Shown piece by piece: positions 28,093 through 39,418 of a DNA stretch of 63,633 nt. The first letter of the stretch is position 1, and each line of letters starts with the position of its first letter. The stretch comes from Legionella adelaidensis (GTDB taxonomy: Bacteria; Pseudomonadota; Gammaproteobacteria; Legionellales; Legionellaceae), in assembly GCF_900637865.1 (NCBI RefSeq), contig NZ_LR134438.1, positions 1 to 63,633 on the forward strand, read 5' to 3'. The translations under genes and the position numbers were made by a program. The notes under the pieces were generated by a model. It had not been told where the DNA came from. It saw nothing but the letters and a program-made list of their open reading frames with translations, and did not search any database.

Positions 28093-28825
28093 GATTAGCT
28101 CCAATTAAAGTCCCTACACGAACTCCGGTAACGATTTTTCTTAGTGCGCTTGTATCTAACATATTAAAAACTTGCAAAGGCATTGCTTGTTCTTGACATA
28201 AACAAATCGCAGTCAAATCCATCACTTGCAAGCCTTGACTCAAGACCTCACTATAGGTCAAAAACTCATAGCGCGTTGCTTCCGGATTTTTTACCGGATC
28301 GGAAGAATAAACCCCATCCACCTTGGTTGCTTTTAATACAATATCAGCCCCTACTTCAATTGCTCGTAAACAGGCAGCTGTATCGGTCGTAAAAAATGGA
28401 TTGCCAGTACCCGCTGCGAAAATCACAGCATGGCCACTGCGTAAATGGCTGATTGCCTTGCGCCGATGATAGGGGTCAACTACTCCTAACATAGGAATAG
28501 CTGACATAATACGCGCGGGCAAATCAATACGCTCCAGGGCATCTCTTAGTGCCAAAGCATTCATGACTGTGGCTAACATACCCATATGATCGCCTGTAAC
28601 TCTGCCAAGCCCCGCTTCAGAGAGAGCTTTTCCTCTGAATAGATTGCCGCCACCAATAACAATACCAACCTCGCAACCCATTTGGATGAGTTCAGCCACA
28701 TCTTTGGCGATTTTATCTAAAACAGCCGGATCAATACCAGATTGGGCTTTTCCCATAAGGGCTTCGCCACTAAATTTAAGTAAAATTCGCTTGTATTTAA
28801 GTGGAGGCTGATTTGAATTTATCAT
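28082..28825 (-). CDS. pyrH: UMP kinase
   Basis: The 247-residue amino-acid-kinase-fold enzyme has [46 protein letters not shown] and a [12 protein letters not shown] segment, all typical of bacterial PyrH. It phosphorylates UMP to UDP in pyrimidine nucleotide synthesis. Its ATG overlaps the tsf stop by four bases (ATGA) and its end overlaps frr. Confidence 0.97.
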   Translation of the reverse strand: MINSNQPPLKYKRILLKFSGEALMGKAQSGIDPAVLDKIAKDVAELIQMGCEVGIVIGGGNLFRGKALSEAGLGRVTGDHMGMLATVMNALALRDALERIDLPARIMSAIPMLGVVDPYHRRKAISHLRSGHAVIFAAGTGNPFFTTDTAACLRAIEVGADIVLKATKVDGVYSSDPVKNPEATRYEFLTYSEVLSQGLQVMDLTAICLCQEQAMPLQVFNMLDTSALRKIVTGVRVGTLIGANHDQ

Positions 28826-29703
28826 TGATCACGAACCTGCGCCATAACTTCCTCAACAAAGTTATCTTCTTTTTTCTCAATACCTTCACCTACTTCGAAA
28901 CGAATAAAGGATTGTACTTCCGCATTTTTTTCTTTTAACAGTTGGCCTACTTTTTTGTTCGGATCTTTTACAAAAGGTTGACCCAATAAGCTCACTTCAT
29001 CAACAAATTTACTAATACGACCTTCGATCATTTTATCGATAATTTCTTGGGGTTTACCACTTTCTCTTGCTTGAGCAGTAAAAATTTCTCGTTCGTTAGC
29101 AATTGCATCAGCTGGCACTTGATCTTTACTAACGACTATTGGTCTACTTGCCGCTATATGCATGGCTATGTCTTTTGCTAAAGCTTCATCGCCATTTTTC
29201 AGTGCAACCATAACCCCGATTTTCGTTCCATGTAAATAATAACCGACCACTCCATCTGAATGCAGATGGGCAAGACGGCGTAATTTAATGTTTTCTCCAA
29301 TCTTTGCTACCAATTCTTGGCGGGCTTGTTCAACAGTAGTATCTGCTTTGTCAAATTTGGCATTCGCTAATACATTTACATCTGGCGCGTTAGTTTCTAA
29401 TGCAGTTTCTGCAGCATTTTGAGCAAAAGCCGAAAAATTAGCATCGCGGGCAACAAAATCAGTCTCACTGTTAACTTCTAGCATTACTGCATGACGACCG
29501 TCGCTGGATTTAACAATAATAATGGCTCCTTCGGCTGCAATACGATCAGCTTTTTTATCAGCTTTTGCTTGTCCAGCTTTTCGCATTTCGATAATAGCTT
29601 TTTCTATGTCACCACCAGTGGCTACTAAAAATTTTTTACACTCCATCATACCCGCACCGGTACGCTCACGAAGCTTCATCACTAAACCAGCAGAAATTGT
29701 CAT
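28822..29703 (-). CDS. tsf: Elongation factor Ts
   Basis: The 293-residue protein begins with the EF-Ts N-terminal domain ([19 protein letters not shown]) and has the core signature [14 protein letters not shown]-Ts exchanges GDP for GTP on EF-Tu. It lies between rpsB and pyrH in the conserved order, with a terminator-like hairpin in the 96 bases after rpsB. Confidence 0.98.
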   Translation of the reverse strand: MTISAGLVMKLRERTGAGMMECKKFLVATGGDIEKAIIEMRKAGQAKADKKADRIAAEGAIIIVKSSDGRHAVMLEVNSETDFVARDANFSAFAQNAAETALETNAPDVNVLANAKFDKADTTVEQARQELVAKIGENIKLRRLAHLHSDGVVGYYLHGTKIGVMVALKNGDEALAKDIAMHIAASRPIVVSKDQVPADAIANEREIFTAQARESGKPQEIIDKMIEGRISKFVDEVSLLGQPFVKDPNKKVGQLLKEKNAEVQSFIRFEVGEGIEKKEDNFVEEVMAQVRDQ

Positions 29704-29754
29704 ATTAAGTCTCCGAATTTCGAGAAATTAGCATCAAGCTAAAAATTTAAATAT

Positions 29755-29784
29755 AAAAAAGGGGGCGTTTATAAACGACCCCTT
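29755..29784 (-). terminator. Intrinsic terminator/attenuator between rpsB and tsf
   Basis: On the minus strand AAGGGG, CGTTTATAAACG (self-complementary) and CCCCC form a hairpin followed by TTTTTT. It would stop part of the rpsB transcripts before tsf, a common way of making S2 in excess of EF-Ts. Confidence 0.8.
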
Positions 29785-29799
29785 TACAAGCGATATAAA

Positions 29800-30546
29800 T
29801 TACTTACGCGTTTCTTCAGACGCTTTTTCAGTTACTTCTACAAATTCAGTAGAACCACCTACGGTATTACCACGTTGTGCATCAATAATAGCATCAGCTA
29901 CGCAACGGACATATATTTCAATAGCCCGCATGGAGTCATCATTAGCAGGAATAACATAATCCACTGTATCCGGATCATTGTTGGTATCCACTACGCCAAT
30001 AACAGGTATCTTTAAACGGCGTGCTTCTTCAACTGCGATATGTTCAAAGCCAACATCAACAACAAATAAAGCATCTGGCAAGCCACCCATGTCTTCGATA
30101 CCGCCAAGACTGCGCTCAAGCTTCTCTAATTCACGGGATAACATAAGTGCTTCTTTCTTAATCATAGTATTAAAAGCACCTTCGTCACGCATTTTCTTTA
30201 GTTCTTTCAAGCGGAAAATGGATTGACGTACGGTTTTGTAGTTGGTGAGCATGCCGCCTAACCAGCGGTGATCAACATAAGGCATTCCGCAACGCTCAGC
30301 ATGAATACGGATACTTTCTTGTGCTGCACGTTTAGTACCAACAAAAAGAATTTTGGCTTTATTGGATGCTAAACGACCAATATGATTTAAAGCATCACTA
30401 AACAAGGGTAAGGTTTTCTCAAGATTAATGATGTGAATTTTATTACGTGAGCCGAAAATAAATTCAGCCATTTTAGGGTTCCAGAAACGTGTTCTATGGC
30501 CAAAGTGAGCCCCCGCTTCTAGTAATTCGCGCATACTAACATTCAT
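29800..30546 (-). CDS. rpsB: 30S ribosomal protein S2
   Basis: The 248-residue protein has the S2 signatures [47 protein letters not shown] and [19 protein letters not shown]. It assembles late into the small subunit. It heads the rpsB-tsf-pyrH-frr cluster, with a strong ribosome site (AGGAG), a promoter about 100 bases upstream and a structured leader. Confidence 0.98.
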   Translation of the reverse strand: MNVSMRELLEAGAHFGHRTRFWNPKMAEFIFGSRNKIHIINLEKTLPLFSDALNHIGRLASNKAKILFVGTKRAAQESIRIHAERCGMPYVDHRWLGGMLTNYKTVRQSIFRLKELKKMRDEGAFNTMIKKEALMLSRELEKLERSLGGIEDMGGLPDALFVVDVGFEHIAVEEARRLKIPVIGVVDTNNDPDTVDYVIPANDDSMRAIEIYVRCVADAIIDAQRGNTVGGSTEFVEVTEKASEETRK

Positions 30547-30571
30547 TCTAATATCTCCTAGGGTTACGCCT

Positions 30572-30627
30572 CCACGCTTTCCATACAGAACCCCTACGGG
30601 GACCCTACTGCATGTTATGAAAACGTG
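30572..30627 (-). promoter_or_regulatory. Structured rpsB leader, candidate S2 autoregulatory element
   Basis: The roughly 95-base leader folds as nested stems: outer CACG/CGTG (30624-30627 with 30573-30576), middle CATGCAG/CTGTATG with one G-T pair (30608-30614 with 30582-30588), and inner CCCC/GGGG (30591-30601). A structured rpsB leader is used by S2 to repress its own operon in E. coli; equivalence here is inference. Confidence 0.5.
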
Positions 30628-30647
30628 TGTGGATTTAAAGCGCGTTA

Positions 30648-30676
30648 TTTATAACACAAACTTGAAAATTGATCAA
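30648..30676 (-). promoter_or_regulatory. rpsB operon promoter
   Basis: TTGATC (30671-30676), a 17-base spacer and TATAAA (30648-30653) on the minus strand predict a start near 30641. A GC-rich CGCGC lies just after the -10, a discriminator typical of growth-rate-controlled ribosomal promoters. Confidence 0.7.
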
Positions 30677-30870
30677 AGGAAAACCCCTTCCTCTCTGATT
30701 CTATTCCTCTCAATCCATTATTTTGTAAATAAGCTTTATTTCAGAACCCGGTACGTTGGTAAATAAATAATAGCGGCGTAATATAGGATCCGTACTAAGT
30801 CACTCGTAAAAATAGCATTTTATAGTTTCTTAGCTATACTAATAATCTCTTAATCCAAAGGACAATAAAA

Positions 30871-31347
30871 ATGAAAAAAATAATAACCCTTTCCTTTCTT
30901 GCACTTACACTCATAGCCACAACTGCCTTCGCTCACATGGGAATGGGTGGCTGTCATTGTATGGGACAAATGATGCAAGAGTTGAATCTCACCCCAGACC
31001 AACAAAAACAAATACAACAGATAAAAGATCAAATGAAATCGCAAATGCAATCCAACAGAGAACAAATGCAATCATTACGCACCCAAATGCAAACGCTGAT
31101 TAAATCAGACAAAATAGATGAAGCTAAATTGGATTCTTTGGTTAATCAGAAAAAAGAACTCATGGGTACAATGATGAAAGCGAAGATTAAAATGAAAAAT
31201 CAAATTTATAATCTTTTAGATGCACAACAAAAAACCAAATTTGCTAGCATGATGGAACAGAAAATGGGCATGTGTCCACAAGGGATGGGTATGCAAGGCA
31301 ATAATACCAAAGCAGACGATATGAATGACATGGATGATAATGACTAA
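30871..31347 (+). CDS. Periplasmic Spy/CpxP-like LTXXQ protein, Met-rich
   Basis: The 158-residue protein has a signal peptide (MKKIITLSFLALTLIATTAFA) and two LTXXQ-type motifs (LNLTPDQQKQI near residue 40, LLDAQQKTKF near 123) in a helical hairpin. This family are periplasmic chaperones and stress adaptors (Spy, CpxP) or metal sensors. The mature ends are rich in Met, His and Cys (HMGMGGCHCMGQMM, GMCPQGMGMQG), which suggests copper or other soft-metal binding. glnD starts 12 bases later, so the two may be co-transcribed. Confidence 0.8.
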   Translation: MKKIITLSFLALTLIATTAFAHMGMGGCHCMGQMMQELNLTPDQQKQIQQIKDQMKSQMQSNREQMQSLRTQMQTLIKSDKIDEAKLDSLVNQKKELMGTMMKAKIKMKNQIYNLLDAQQKTKFASMMEQKMGMCPQGMGMQGNNTKADDMNDMDDND

Positions 31348-31359
31348 TTTATAAACACT

Positions 31360-33981
31360 ATGTGTTCACTAAAAATAAAGGATGACTCTGCAAATGGTCA
31401 TCCTTTAAATCAAGAAAAAAATGCGGTAAAAAAACAAATAACTTCTTTTCACCAATATTTAGAAAATTCTTTCTATCAAAAGCGAAATATTATTCATCTT
31501 ATTCAAGAGTTATCAGATTTTACTGATTCCATTCTTATTGAAATTGGCACTCACCATCATCTCTTCTCTTCTTTGGACTTTTGTTTTCTTGCTTTAGGTA
31601 GCTATGGACGCCGAGAGTTAAGTCTTTACTCTGATATTGACCTCTTAATTTTACATGAGGAAGAAATAACATCGGAGAAATTAGAAGCGTTAGAACGATT
31701 CATTCAAGATTGTTGGGGCCTGGGTTTAGAAATTGGCCATCAAATTACCACCGTCTCTGCTTGCTCCCAATTAGCGGCCCAAGATTTAAGTGTGATTTCA
31801 AATATTTTAGATGTACGTTTTTTATTTGGAAATAAACAGTTAATGGAGGCCTTAATTTATGCAACACATACTTCACAAATGTGGCCCAGTGATAATTTTT
31901 ATTTTGCTAAACACCAAGAGCAAATACAGCGTTATAAAAAATATGGTGAAACGGCCTATAATCTAGAGCCCAATATAAAAAACGGTCCCGGCGGACTGCG
32001 CGATATTCACACTATTCTTGCTGTGGCTAAACGTCATTTTGCCATTCAAACCCTAGAAGCCGGAATAGAATGCGGCTTTTTAACTGAAAAAGAATACCAG
32101 GAATTACTTAACTGCCAACAATTTCTTTGGCGTATACGTTTCGCTCTTCATTTAATTGCACAAAAAAGAGAGGACCGTTTACTTTTTGACTATCAGGTTC
32201 AATTAGCTAATCTCTTTGGTTACGAAGACAATGATCACTCTCTCGCTATTGAACAATTTATGAAAGATTATTTCAAAATTATCAAACGCAATCGTGAATT
32301 AAATGAAATACTCTTACAATGGTTTGAAGAGGTAATTATTTTACCTCCTCACCAGCCTTTGCTCCCCCTCGATGAATACTTTCATCAATGTAATAACTAT
32401 ATAGAAGTTAAAAACAATCATGTATTTTCCCGCTACCCACATACAATTCTTACTTTATTTTTATGGTTAGTTAAAAATCCTCACATAATAGGGGTGCGGG
32501 CTAATACCATTCGCTCGCTTCATGAGAACCTACATTTTATTAATGGGGGTTTCCGTGAAAACTCGACTAACATTGCCATTTTTTTAGAACTTTTTAAACA
32601 AGAAAATGGCCCCTTTGAAGCATTGCAACGAATGAGCCGGTATGGCGTATTAGGAAAGTATTTACCTTGTTTTGAGGCAGTAACGGGGCAAATGCAGTAT
32701 GATTTATTTCATGTGTATACCGTAGATCAGCATACACTTTTCGTCATCCGAAACTTAGGAAGATTTCTTAATCCTTCTTATGCCAGGCAATTCCCTCTTG
32801 CTGCCAAATTGATGAGCAAGATAAAAGCAAAAGAGATTCTTTACTTGGCGGCTTTTTTTCATGATATCGGCAAAGGAAGAGGCGGGGATCATTCAGATTT
32901 AGGTGCCAAAGAAGCTATTGCTTTTTCTTTAATCCATCGTCTGGAGGAGGATAAGCAAGCACTTTTCGTATGGCTAGTTAAAAATCATCTTCTAATGTCT
33001 TTAACCGCCCAACGAGAAGATATCTATGACTTACGAAATGTAAAAAATTTTTGTAATCAACTTCCTCATCCTCAGTATTTAGATTATTTGTACTTATTAA
33101 CGGTTGCAGACATTTGCGCCACTAATCCAAATCTTTGGAATGCTTGGAAAGATTCATTGCTTAAAGAATTATATTTGGGCGCTAAACGATTATTAGAGCA
33201 AACGCAGGCACCCACTAACGAAGAAGAGTTGATTAATTTTAAAAAAAGAAATGCTTTACAAATTATTTTAGGTCAAGGATTTGCTTTAGCAGACATACAA
33301 AATTTATGGCAAAATTTCAAAGGAAAATACTTTTTACATGAATCACCGGAATTAATTGCAAAGCAAACACAAGCAATTCTTTCTGCAAAAAAATTCCCCG
33401 TAGTATTAATTATGCCGCACCACAATCAAGGGGGTACGGAAGTTTTTGTTTATTCCCCACACATAGATTCACGGTTTACAATAACAACTACCGTACTTAA
33501 TAATCATCATGTAACCATTCAAGAAGCAAATATTATAACTTGCGACAATCAGTTTGATTTAGATACTTATATTATTTTGGATGAGAATAATAAACCGTTG
33601 GAAACGGAATCACGTATCGAACAGCTCAAAGAAGACCTAGAAAATAATTTATCCAACCCTTTACATTTGCCTCATATAACGCGAAAACGCATCAGTAGAA
33701 CGCAAGCTCATTTTAAGATAAAGCCGGAAATTATTATTAGCGAAGATGAAAGACATTTAACTACCTGCCTATTTTTAAAAACAAGCGATCGCCCTGGGCT
33801 ATTAGCCTCTATCAGTCGTATTTTTTTTAAAGAACAGATACACCTGCATCATGCAAAAATTGCAACCGCAGGCGAGTGCGTTGAAGATATGTTTTATATA
33901 ACAAGTAAAGCTGGGAAACCTCTGACGGGATTAGAAAAAGAAATGTTGAAAAAGAAAATGGTTGAGGGATTAAACGAGTAA
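31360..33981 (+). CDS. glnD: Bifunctional PII uridylyltransferase/uridylyl-removing enzyme
   Basis: The 873-residue protein has the nucleotidyltransferase motif LGSYGRRELSLYSDIDLLIL (near residue 80), a central HD domain (LAAFFHDIGKGRGGDHSD, near 500) and two C-terminal ACT domains (the second includes SDRPGLLASISRIF). GlnD senses glutamine and adds or removes UMP on PII proteins to control nitrogen metabolism. Length and domain order are standard. Confidence 0.97.
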   Translation: MCSLKIKDDSANGHPLNQEKNAVKKQITSFHQYLENSFYQKRNIIHLIQELSDFTDSILIEIGTHHHLFSSLDFCFLALGSYGRRELSLYSDIDLLILHEEEITSEKLEALERFIQDCWGLGLEIGHQITTVSACSQLAAQDLSVISNILDVRFLFGNKQLMEALIYATHTSQMWPSDNFYFAKHQEQIQRYKKYGETAYNLEPNIKNGPGGLRDIHTILAVAKRHFAIQTLEAGIECGFLTEKEYQELLNCQQFLWRIRFALHLIAQKREDRLLFDYQVQLANLFGYEDNDHSLAIEQFMKDYFKIIKRNRELNEILLQWFEEVIILPPHQPLLPLDEYFHQCNNYIEVKNNHVFSRYPHTILTLFLWLVKNPHIIGVRANTIRSLHENLHFINGGFRENSTNIAIFLELFKQENGPFEALQRMSRYGVLGKYLPCFEAVTGQMQYDLFHVYTVDQHTLFVIRNLGRFLNPSYARQFPLAAKLMSKIKAKEILYLAAFFHDIGKGRGGDHSDLGAKEAIAFSLIHRLEEDKQALFVWLVKNHLLMSLTAQREDIYDLRNVKNFCNQLPHPQYLDYLYLLTVADICATNPNLWNAWKDSLLKELYLGAKRLLEQTQAPTNEEELINFKKRNALQIILGQGFALADIQNLWQNFKGKYFLHESPELIAKQTQAILSAKKFPVVLIMPHHNQGGTEVFVYSPHIDSRFTITTTVLNNHHVTIQEANIITCDNQFDLDTYIILDENNKPLETESRIEQLKEDLENNLSNPLHLPHITRKRISRTQAHFKIKPEIIISEDERHLTTCLFLKTSDRPGLLASISRIFFKEQIHLHHAKIATAGECVEDMFYITSKAGKPLTGLEKEMLKKKMVEGLNE

Positions 33982-34034
33982 ATGTGCTAATGGGAAAATA
34001 TTATTCTTCGTATTGTTGGACCCTTGTATCAACC

Positions 34035-34514
34035 CTATATTTGATTATTTTTTTCAAGATCTCTTCGTGTTTTAAAAAAATCTGACAATAACGTGGCACA
34101 TTTTTGCTGCATCACCCCTTCATCAATTATTACTTGATGGTTAAGTGGGTAGCCTTGCAAAATGTTATACACCGAGCCACCTGCACCCCCTTGCCAGTCA
34201 CGCGTTGCAAAGACAATACGTTTTACGCGGGCATTAACCAGGCAACCTGCGCACATGCAACAAGGCTCCAGGGTTACATATAAGGTTGTATCCAAGAGCC
34301 GGTAATTTTGCAATGTCTGCGCGCCCTCGCGTAAAGCAATTATTTCAGCATGCGCGCTGGGATCATTTTTTTTTATAACTTGGTTATAACCACTACTAAT
34401 GAATGTATTTTCGCTACTTACCAATACTGCCCCTACTGGAACCTCTCCTTCTTTGTGAGCTTTAAGAGCTAATTCGAATGCCTTATTCATCCAGAATGAG
34501 TCATCCTTAAGCAT
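34035..34514 (-). CDS. tadA: tRNA-specific adenosine deaminase
   Basis: The product has the cytidine/adenosine deaminase zinc site: HAEIIALR (His ligand and catalytic Glu) and EPCCMCAGCLVNARVKRIVF (two Cys ligands). TadA makes inosine at the wobble position of tRNA-Arg(ACG). I choose the ATG at 34512-34514, one base after the guaA stop, giving 159 residues; an in-frame TTG 15 bases upstream would lie inside guaA. Translation is probably coupled to guaA. Confidence 0.95.
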   Translation of the reverse strand: MLKDDSFWMNKAFELALKAHKEGEVPVGAVLVSSENTFISSGYNQVIKKNDPSAHAEIIALREGAQTLQNYRLLDTTLYVTLEPCCMCAGCLVNARVKRIVFATRDWQGGAGGSVYNILQGYPLNHQVIIDEGVMQQKCATLLSDFFKTRRDLEKNNQI

Positions 34515-34515
34515 C

Positions 34516-36093
34516 TTATTCCCATTCAATCGTTGCAGGAGGTTTTCCAGAAATATCGTAGGTCACCCTGGAAACTCCTGGTACTTCATTGATAATGCGA
34601 TTAGAAACCAAGCTTAGAAACTCCCATGGCAAATGCGACCATTTTGCTGTCATGAAATCAATGGTTTCAACGGCGCGCAGACAAATAACATAATCATATT
34701 TGCGGCCATCACCCATAACACCCACACTTTTTACTGGCAAAAATACAGCAAAGGCTTGACTCACTTTTTTGTATAGGTCGTGATTTCTTAATTCTTCGAT
34801 AAAAATGTTATCGGCAAGGCGGAGAATATCCGCGTATTCTTTTTTGACTTCCCCTAAAATTCGCACCGCCAACCCAGGTCCTGGAAACGGATGGCGGTAC
34901 ACCATTTCATAAGGTAAACCTAATTCCAAACCGATTTTTCGTACTTCATCTTTAAAAAGCTCACGCAAAGGCTCTAACAACTGTAAGTTTAAGGTTTCTG
35001 GTAAACCACCCACATTATGATGCGATTTAATAACCTCGGCAGCCCCTTTTATATGAGTCGCTGCCGACTCAATAACATCTGGATATATCGTTCCTTGGGC
35101 AAGCCACGTAATGTCTTTTAACTTTTCTGCTTCTTCGTCAAACACTTCAATAAACGTATGCCCCATGATTTTCCGCTTTTCTTCAGGGTTATTAACGCCT
35201 TTTAAAGCCTTTAAAAATCGAGCTTCGGCATCTACGGCAATAATAGATACCCCCATATGATCAGCAAACATTTTTAGTACTTGCTCACGTTCATTTAATC
35301 TCAATAAACCATGATCAACGAATACACAGATTAATTGCTTCCCGATTGCTTTATGAAGTAGAGCTGCCACGACAGAGGAATCTACCCCTCCTGAAAGCGC
35401 TAATAAAACTTTTTGCGTTCCAACTTGTTCACGAATTTTTCTAATTGTTTCTTCGATAATGTTTTCCGAAGTCCAAGAGGCATCCGCATTACAAATCTCC
35501 AAAACAAAACGCTCTAAAATGCGCGCTCCTTGCAGTGTATGGGTCACTTCCGGATGAAACTGTAGCCCATACCAGTGCCGCTTTTCATCCCCCATGCCTG
35601 CAATAGGTGCATTATTGGTTTCACAAATCACGGTAAATTGTGGAGGGAGAACCGTTACCTTGTCTCCATGGCTCATCCATACATCTAAAAGGGCCTCTCC
35701 TTTCTCAGTGATTCTATCTTCAATGTTTGCAAGTAGACTGCTATGCCCGTGCAGGCGGAGCTCAGCGTAGCCAAACTCTCGCAAGGGAGAAGAAGCTACT
35801 TGTCCTCCTAATTGCATAGCCATGGTTTGCATTCCATAGCAAATACCTAATAAAGGAAGTTTTTGCTGAAATAACCAATCCGGTGCTTTTGGGGTCTCTT
35901 GTAGCGTTACAGTCGCTGGGCCACCAGAAAGAATAACCCCACAAGGATTTAAGTGTTCGAAATGAGACAGCTCTATATCGAAAGGATGAATTTCACAATA
36001 TACTCCCATTTCTCTTATTCGTCGGCCGATAAGTTGCGTATATTGGGAACCAAAATCTAATATGAGTACGGGTTTATTTTTTATATTAGTCAT
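34516..36093 (-). CDS. guaA: GMP synthase (glutamine-hydrolysing)
   Basis: The 525-residue protein has an N-terminal glutamine amidotransferase ([12 protein letters not shown] with the nucleophile Cys, [12 protein letters not shown]), an ATP-pyrophosphatase domain ([17 protein letters not shown]) and the GuaA dimerisation end ([16 protein letters not shown]). It converts XMP to GMP. It begins five bases after the guaB stop, forming guaB-guaA-tadA. Confidence 0.98.
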   Translation of the reverse strand: MTNIKNKPVLILDFGSQYTQLIGRRIREMGVYCEIHPFDIELSHFEHLNPCGVILSGGPATVTLQETPKAPDWLFQQKLPLLGICYGMQTMAMQLGGQVASSPLREFGYAELRLHGHSSLLANIEDRITEKGEALLDVWMSHGDKVTVLPPQFTVICETNNAPIAGMGDEKRHWYGLQFHPEVTHTLQGARILERFVLEICNADASWTSENIIEETIRKIREQVGTQKVLLALSGGVDSSVVAALLHKAIGKQLICVFVDHGLLRLNEREQVLKMFADHMGVSIIAVDAEARFLKALKGVNNPEEKRKIMGHTFIEVFDEEAEKLKDITWLAQGTIYPDVIESAATHIKGAAEVIKSHHNVGGLPETLNLQLLEPLRELFKDEVRKIGLELGLPYEMVYRHPFPGPGLAVRILGEVKKEYADILRLADNIFIEELRNHDLYKKVSQAFAVFLPVKSVGVMGDGRKYDYVICLRAVETIDFMTAKWSHLPWEFLSLVSNRIINEVPGVSRVTYDISGKPPATIEWE

Positions 36094-36098
36094 AACAA

Positions 36099-37580
<1,482 letters not shown>

Positions 37581-37662
37581 CTATGGATTTTAGTTAACCG
37601 AACATTATAGTTAATTTGAGGTTAAAATGAAATAGGTGTTAGAGATATGGGAACCAATAATC

Positions 37663-37740
37663 TAAATGTAGGTTGGCGCCGCAGGCCCAACACTCATTAG
37701 CGAGATCGTTTGTTGGGCCTGCGGCGCCAACCTACATTTA
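37663..37740. repeat. REP-like palindrome with perfect 30-base arms
   Basis: Arms 37663-37692 and 37711-37740 are exact reverse complements around an 18-base loop containing CTCATTAGCGAGATC. It belongs to the same family as 14841-14912 and 41151. It lies between guaB and aox, 13 bases from the NsrR-type operator, so it could form a strong cruciform or transcript hairpin. Confidence 0.92.
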
Positions 37741-37753
37741 GAAAGCCCCAATA

Positions 37754-37776
37754 AAGTTGTATTTTAAATACATCTT
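37754..37776. promoter_or_regulatory. NsrR-type operator upstream of aox
   Basis: AAGTTGTATTT and AAATACATCTT surround one central T, an 11-1-11 palindrome. It fits the known NsrR consensus (arms AAGATGYATTT / AAATRCATCTT) with a single mismatch. An nsrR gene lies 1.6 kb away. The site covers the -35 and most of the spacer of the aox promoter. Confidence 0.85.
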
Positions 37777-37785
37777 TTGTATAAT
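37757..37785 (+). promoter_or_regulatory. aox promoter
   Basis: TTGTAT (37757-37762), a 17-base spacer and a perfect TATAAT (37780-37785) predict a start near 37792. The NsrR-type operator covers the -35 and 14 bases of the spacer, so bound NsrR should block RNA polymerase. Confidence 0.8.
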
Positions 37786-37817
37786 GGCCCTATCTTATAC
37801 ACCGTAAGGAGCATATC

Positions 37818-38462
37818 ATGTCAGCAACCCATAAACCGGCTAAAACCATAAGTGATAAAATTGCTTTTGGTCTAGTTAAGTTTTTCCGCTTTTTCGCTGA
37901 TACTTTCTTTCAAAAACGCTATGGCAATCGCGCTATAGTACTTGAAACAGTCGCTGCAGTACCTGGCATGGTTGGCGCAGCTTTATTGCACTTACGTTGT
38001 TTAAGAAAAATCAAAAATGACGAGGGTTGGATTAAAACATTGCTAGCGGAAGCAGAGAATGAACGGATGCATTTGATTACTTTTATGTATATTGCCAAAC
38101 CGAATTGGTTTGAACGATTTATTATTTTTATAGCCCAAGCCATTTTCGTTGTTTTATATCTGTTAATGTATATTATTTCTTCAAAAACAGCCCATCGTTT
38201 TGTCGGTTACCTGGAAGAAGAAGCAGTAATTAGCTATACCCATTATTTACAAGAGCTGGATGAAGGCCGTATTGAAAATTGCCCCGCCCCTGATATTGCC
38301 AAAAACTATTGGGGATTAGCAGCGGATGCGCGTTTACGTGATGTGCTAGTGGCGGTACGTATTGATGAGGAAGAGCACCGGGACGTAAACCACCAGATCG
38401 CTGATAAATTAACAAATGAACGTACTCTTTTAACCAGGCTGGAAACAGAACTTATTGATTAG
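37818..38462 (+). CDS. aox: Alternative oxidase (cyanide- and NO-resistant quinol oxidase)
   Basis: The 214-residue protein has the full set of AOX di-iron motifs: LETVAAVPGMVGAALLHLR (Glu43), AEAENERMHLITF (Glu82, His85), YLEEEAVISYTHYL (Glu133-135) and RIDEEEHRDVNH (Glu184, His187). Hydrophobic helices near 50-60 and 100-120 allow monotopic binding to the inner membrane. AOX oxidises ubiquinol and reduces oxygen to water without pumping protons, and resists NO and cyanide. AOX is unusual in bacteria. tehB follows after 49 bases. Confidence 0.93.
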   Translation: MSATHKPAKTISDKIAFGLVKFFRFFADTFFQKRYGNRAIVLETVAAVPGMVGAALLHLRCLRKIKNDEGWIKTLLAEAENERMHLITFMYIAKPNWFERFIIFIAQAIFVVLYLLMYIISSKTAHRFVGYLEEEAVISYTHYLQELDEGRIENCPAPDIAKNYWGLAADARLRDVLVAVRIDEEEHRDVNHQIADKLTNERTLLTRLETELID

Positions 38463-38511
38463 CAACCGGCCGATAGTTGGTTATCGCTAATCCGAATTAA
38501 AGGACAGATCC

Positions 38512-39408
38512 ATGATGCCAGAATACAGCGAGTTAATGTGTTATAAACAAATTGAACTTTCGAGTCATAGGCAACTTGCATTCTTTTTGGAAAAACACAG
38601 TACCAAGGAAGGAACCTGGGGTAAACTTTCTCTTCAAAAGGGAGCTATCGATTTTGTATTCTTAAATGGCCAAGGTATGGAGTTGTCACGCACCCAAATG
38701 GATACAGAAAACCAGCAAATACTCATTCCTCCTGCTGCATGGCATAAAATTATTCCAATTAGTGATTCATTTAAGGCCAGTCTTGATTTTTATTGCATGC
38801 CTCACCGGTATTTCAATAAAAAATACAGCTTAGGCGCAGTGCATAGTGACTTATTGTATGTCTATCAAACTTATTTATCCCATTTGCAGAAAGCATCGAT
38901 TCTTGATGTAGGTTGTGGATCCGGTAGAAATTTATTGTATTTAGCAAAAATGGGACACCGTGTTCTTGGAATTGATCATAACCAGTCCGCATTAGCGACA
39001 ATTGAAGAGATTGCCCGGAAGGAAGCGCTTGCTGGAGTTGATACATTACTACATGATTTAAATGAACCTCTCAATCTCGAACCTGCATCTTATGATTTAG
39101 TGCTCTCAACAGTTTCCTTGCAGTTCTTAAACCCGGAACGAATCCCGGAACTACTTGCCACGCTGCAAAAATTAACTAAGAAAAATGGATACCATTTTTT
39201 AGTATTCCCCATTCAATCAGAACCGTATTCCTTACCAGAATTTTTCCAATTCCTACCGCAAAAGGAAGCGCTCTACCACTTCTATCAGGATAGTGGCTGG
39301 TCAATACTGGAATATAAAGAATCGGTAGGTCATTTACATAAAAAAGACGAATTGGGACGGGCTATTTCTGGTGTATTCGGTCTTCTGATCGCACAAAAAA
39401 TCGTATAA
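38512..39408 (+). CDS. tehB: TehB-type SAM-dependent methyltransferase
   Basis: The 298-residue protein joins an N-terminal cupin-like domain (about residues 15-95, WGKLSLQKGAIDFVFL and PPAAWHKIIPIS) to a methyltransferase domain with ILDVGCGSGRNLLYLAKMGH and VLGIDHNQSALATIEEIA. This is the layout of long TehB proteins, linked to tellurite and oxidant resistance. AAAGGACA precedes the start. It follows aox on the same strand without a visible promoter, so NsrR may control it too. Confidence 0.88.
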   Translation: MMPEYSELMCYKQIELSSHRQLAFFLEKHSTKEGTWGKLSLQKGAIDFVFLNGQGMELSRTQMDTENQQILIPPAAWHKIIPISDSFKASLDFYCMPHRYFNKKYSLGAVHSDLLYVYQTYLSHLQKASILDVGCGSGRNLLYLAKMGHRVLGIDHNQSALATIEEIARKEALAGVDTLLHDLNEPLNLEPASYDLVLSTVSLQFLNPERIPELLATLQKLTKKNGYHFLVFPIQSEPYSLPEFFQFLPQKEALYHFYQDSGWSILEYKESVGHLHKKDELGRAISGVFGLLIAQKIV

Positions 39409-39418
39409 TCCTTCCGTA

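Larger units (their letters stand above)
30547..30870. other. Divergent intergenic region, rpsB to spy-like gene
   Basis: These 324 bases contain the rpsB leader and promoter (30547-30676). The rest must hold the promoter of the plus-strand Spy-like gene; TATACT at 30835-30840 is a possible -10, without a clear -35. Nothing else was seen in 30677-30830. Confidence 0.5.

Noticed and set aside
38463-38511. Separate NsrR-controlled promoter for tehB
   Set aside because: The 49-base gap holds no -35/-10 pair or NsrR-like palindrome; co-transcription with aox is simpler.
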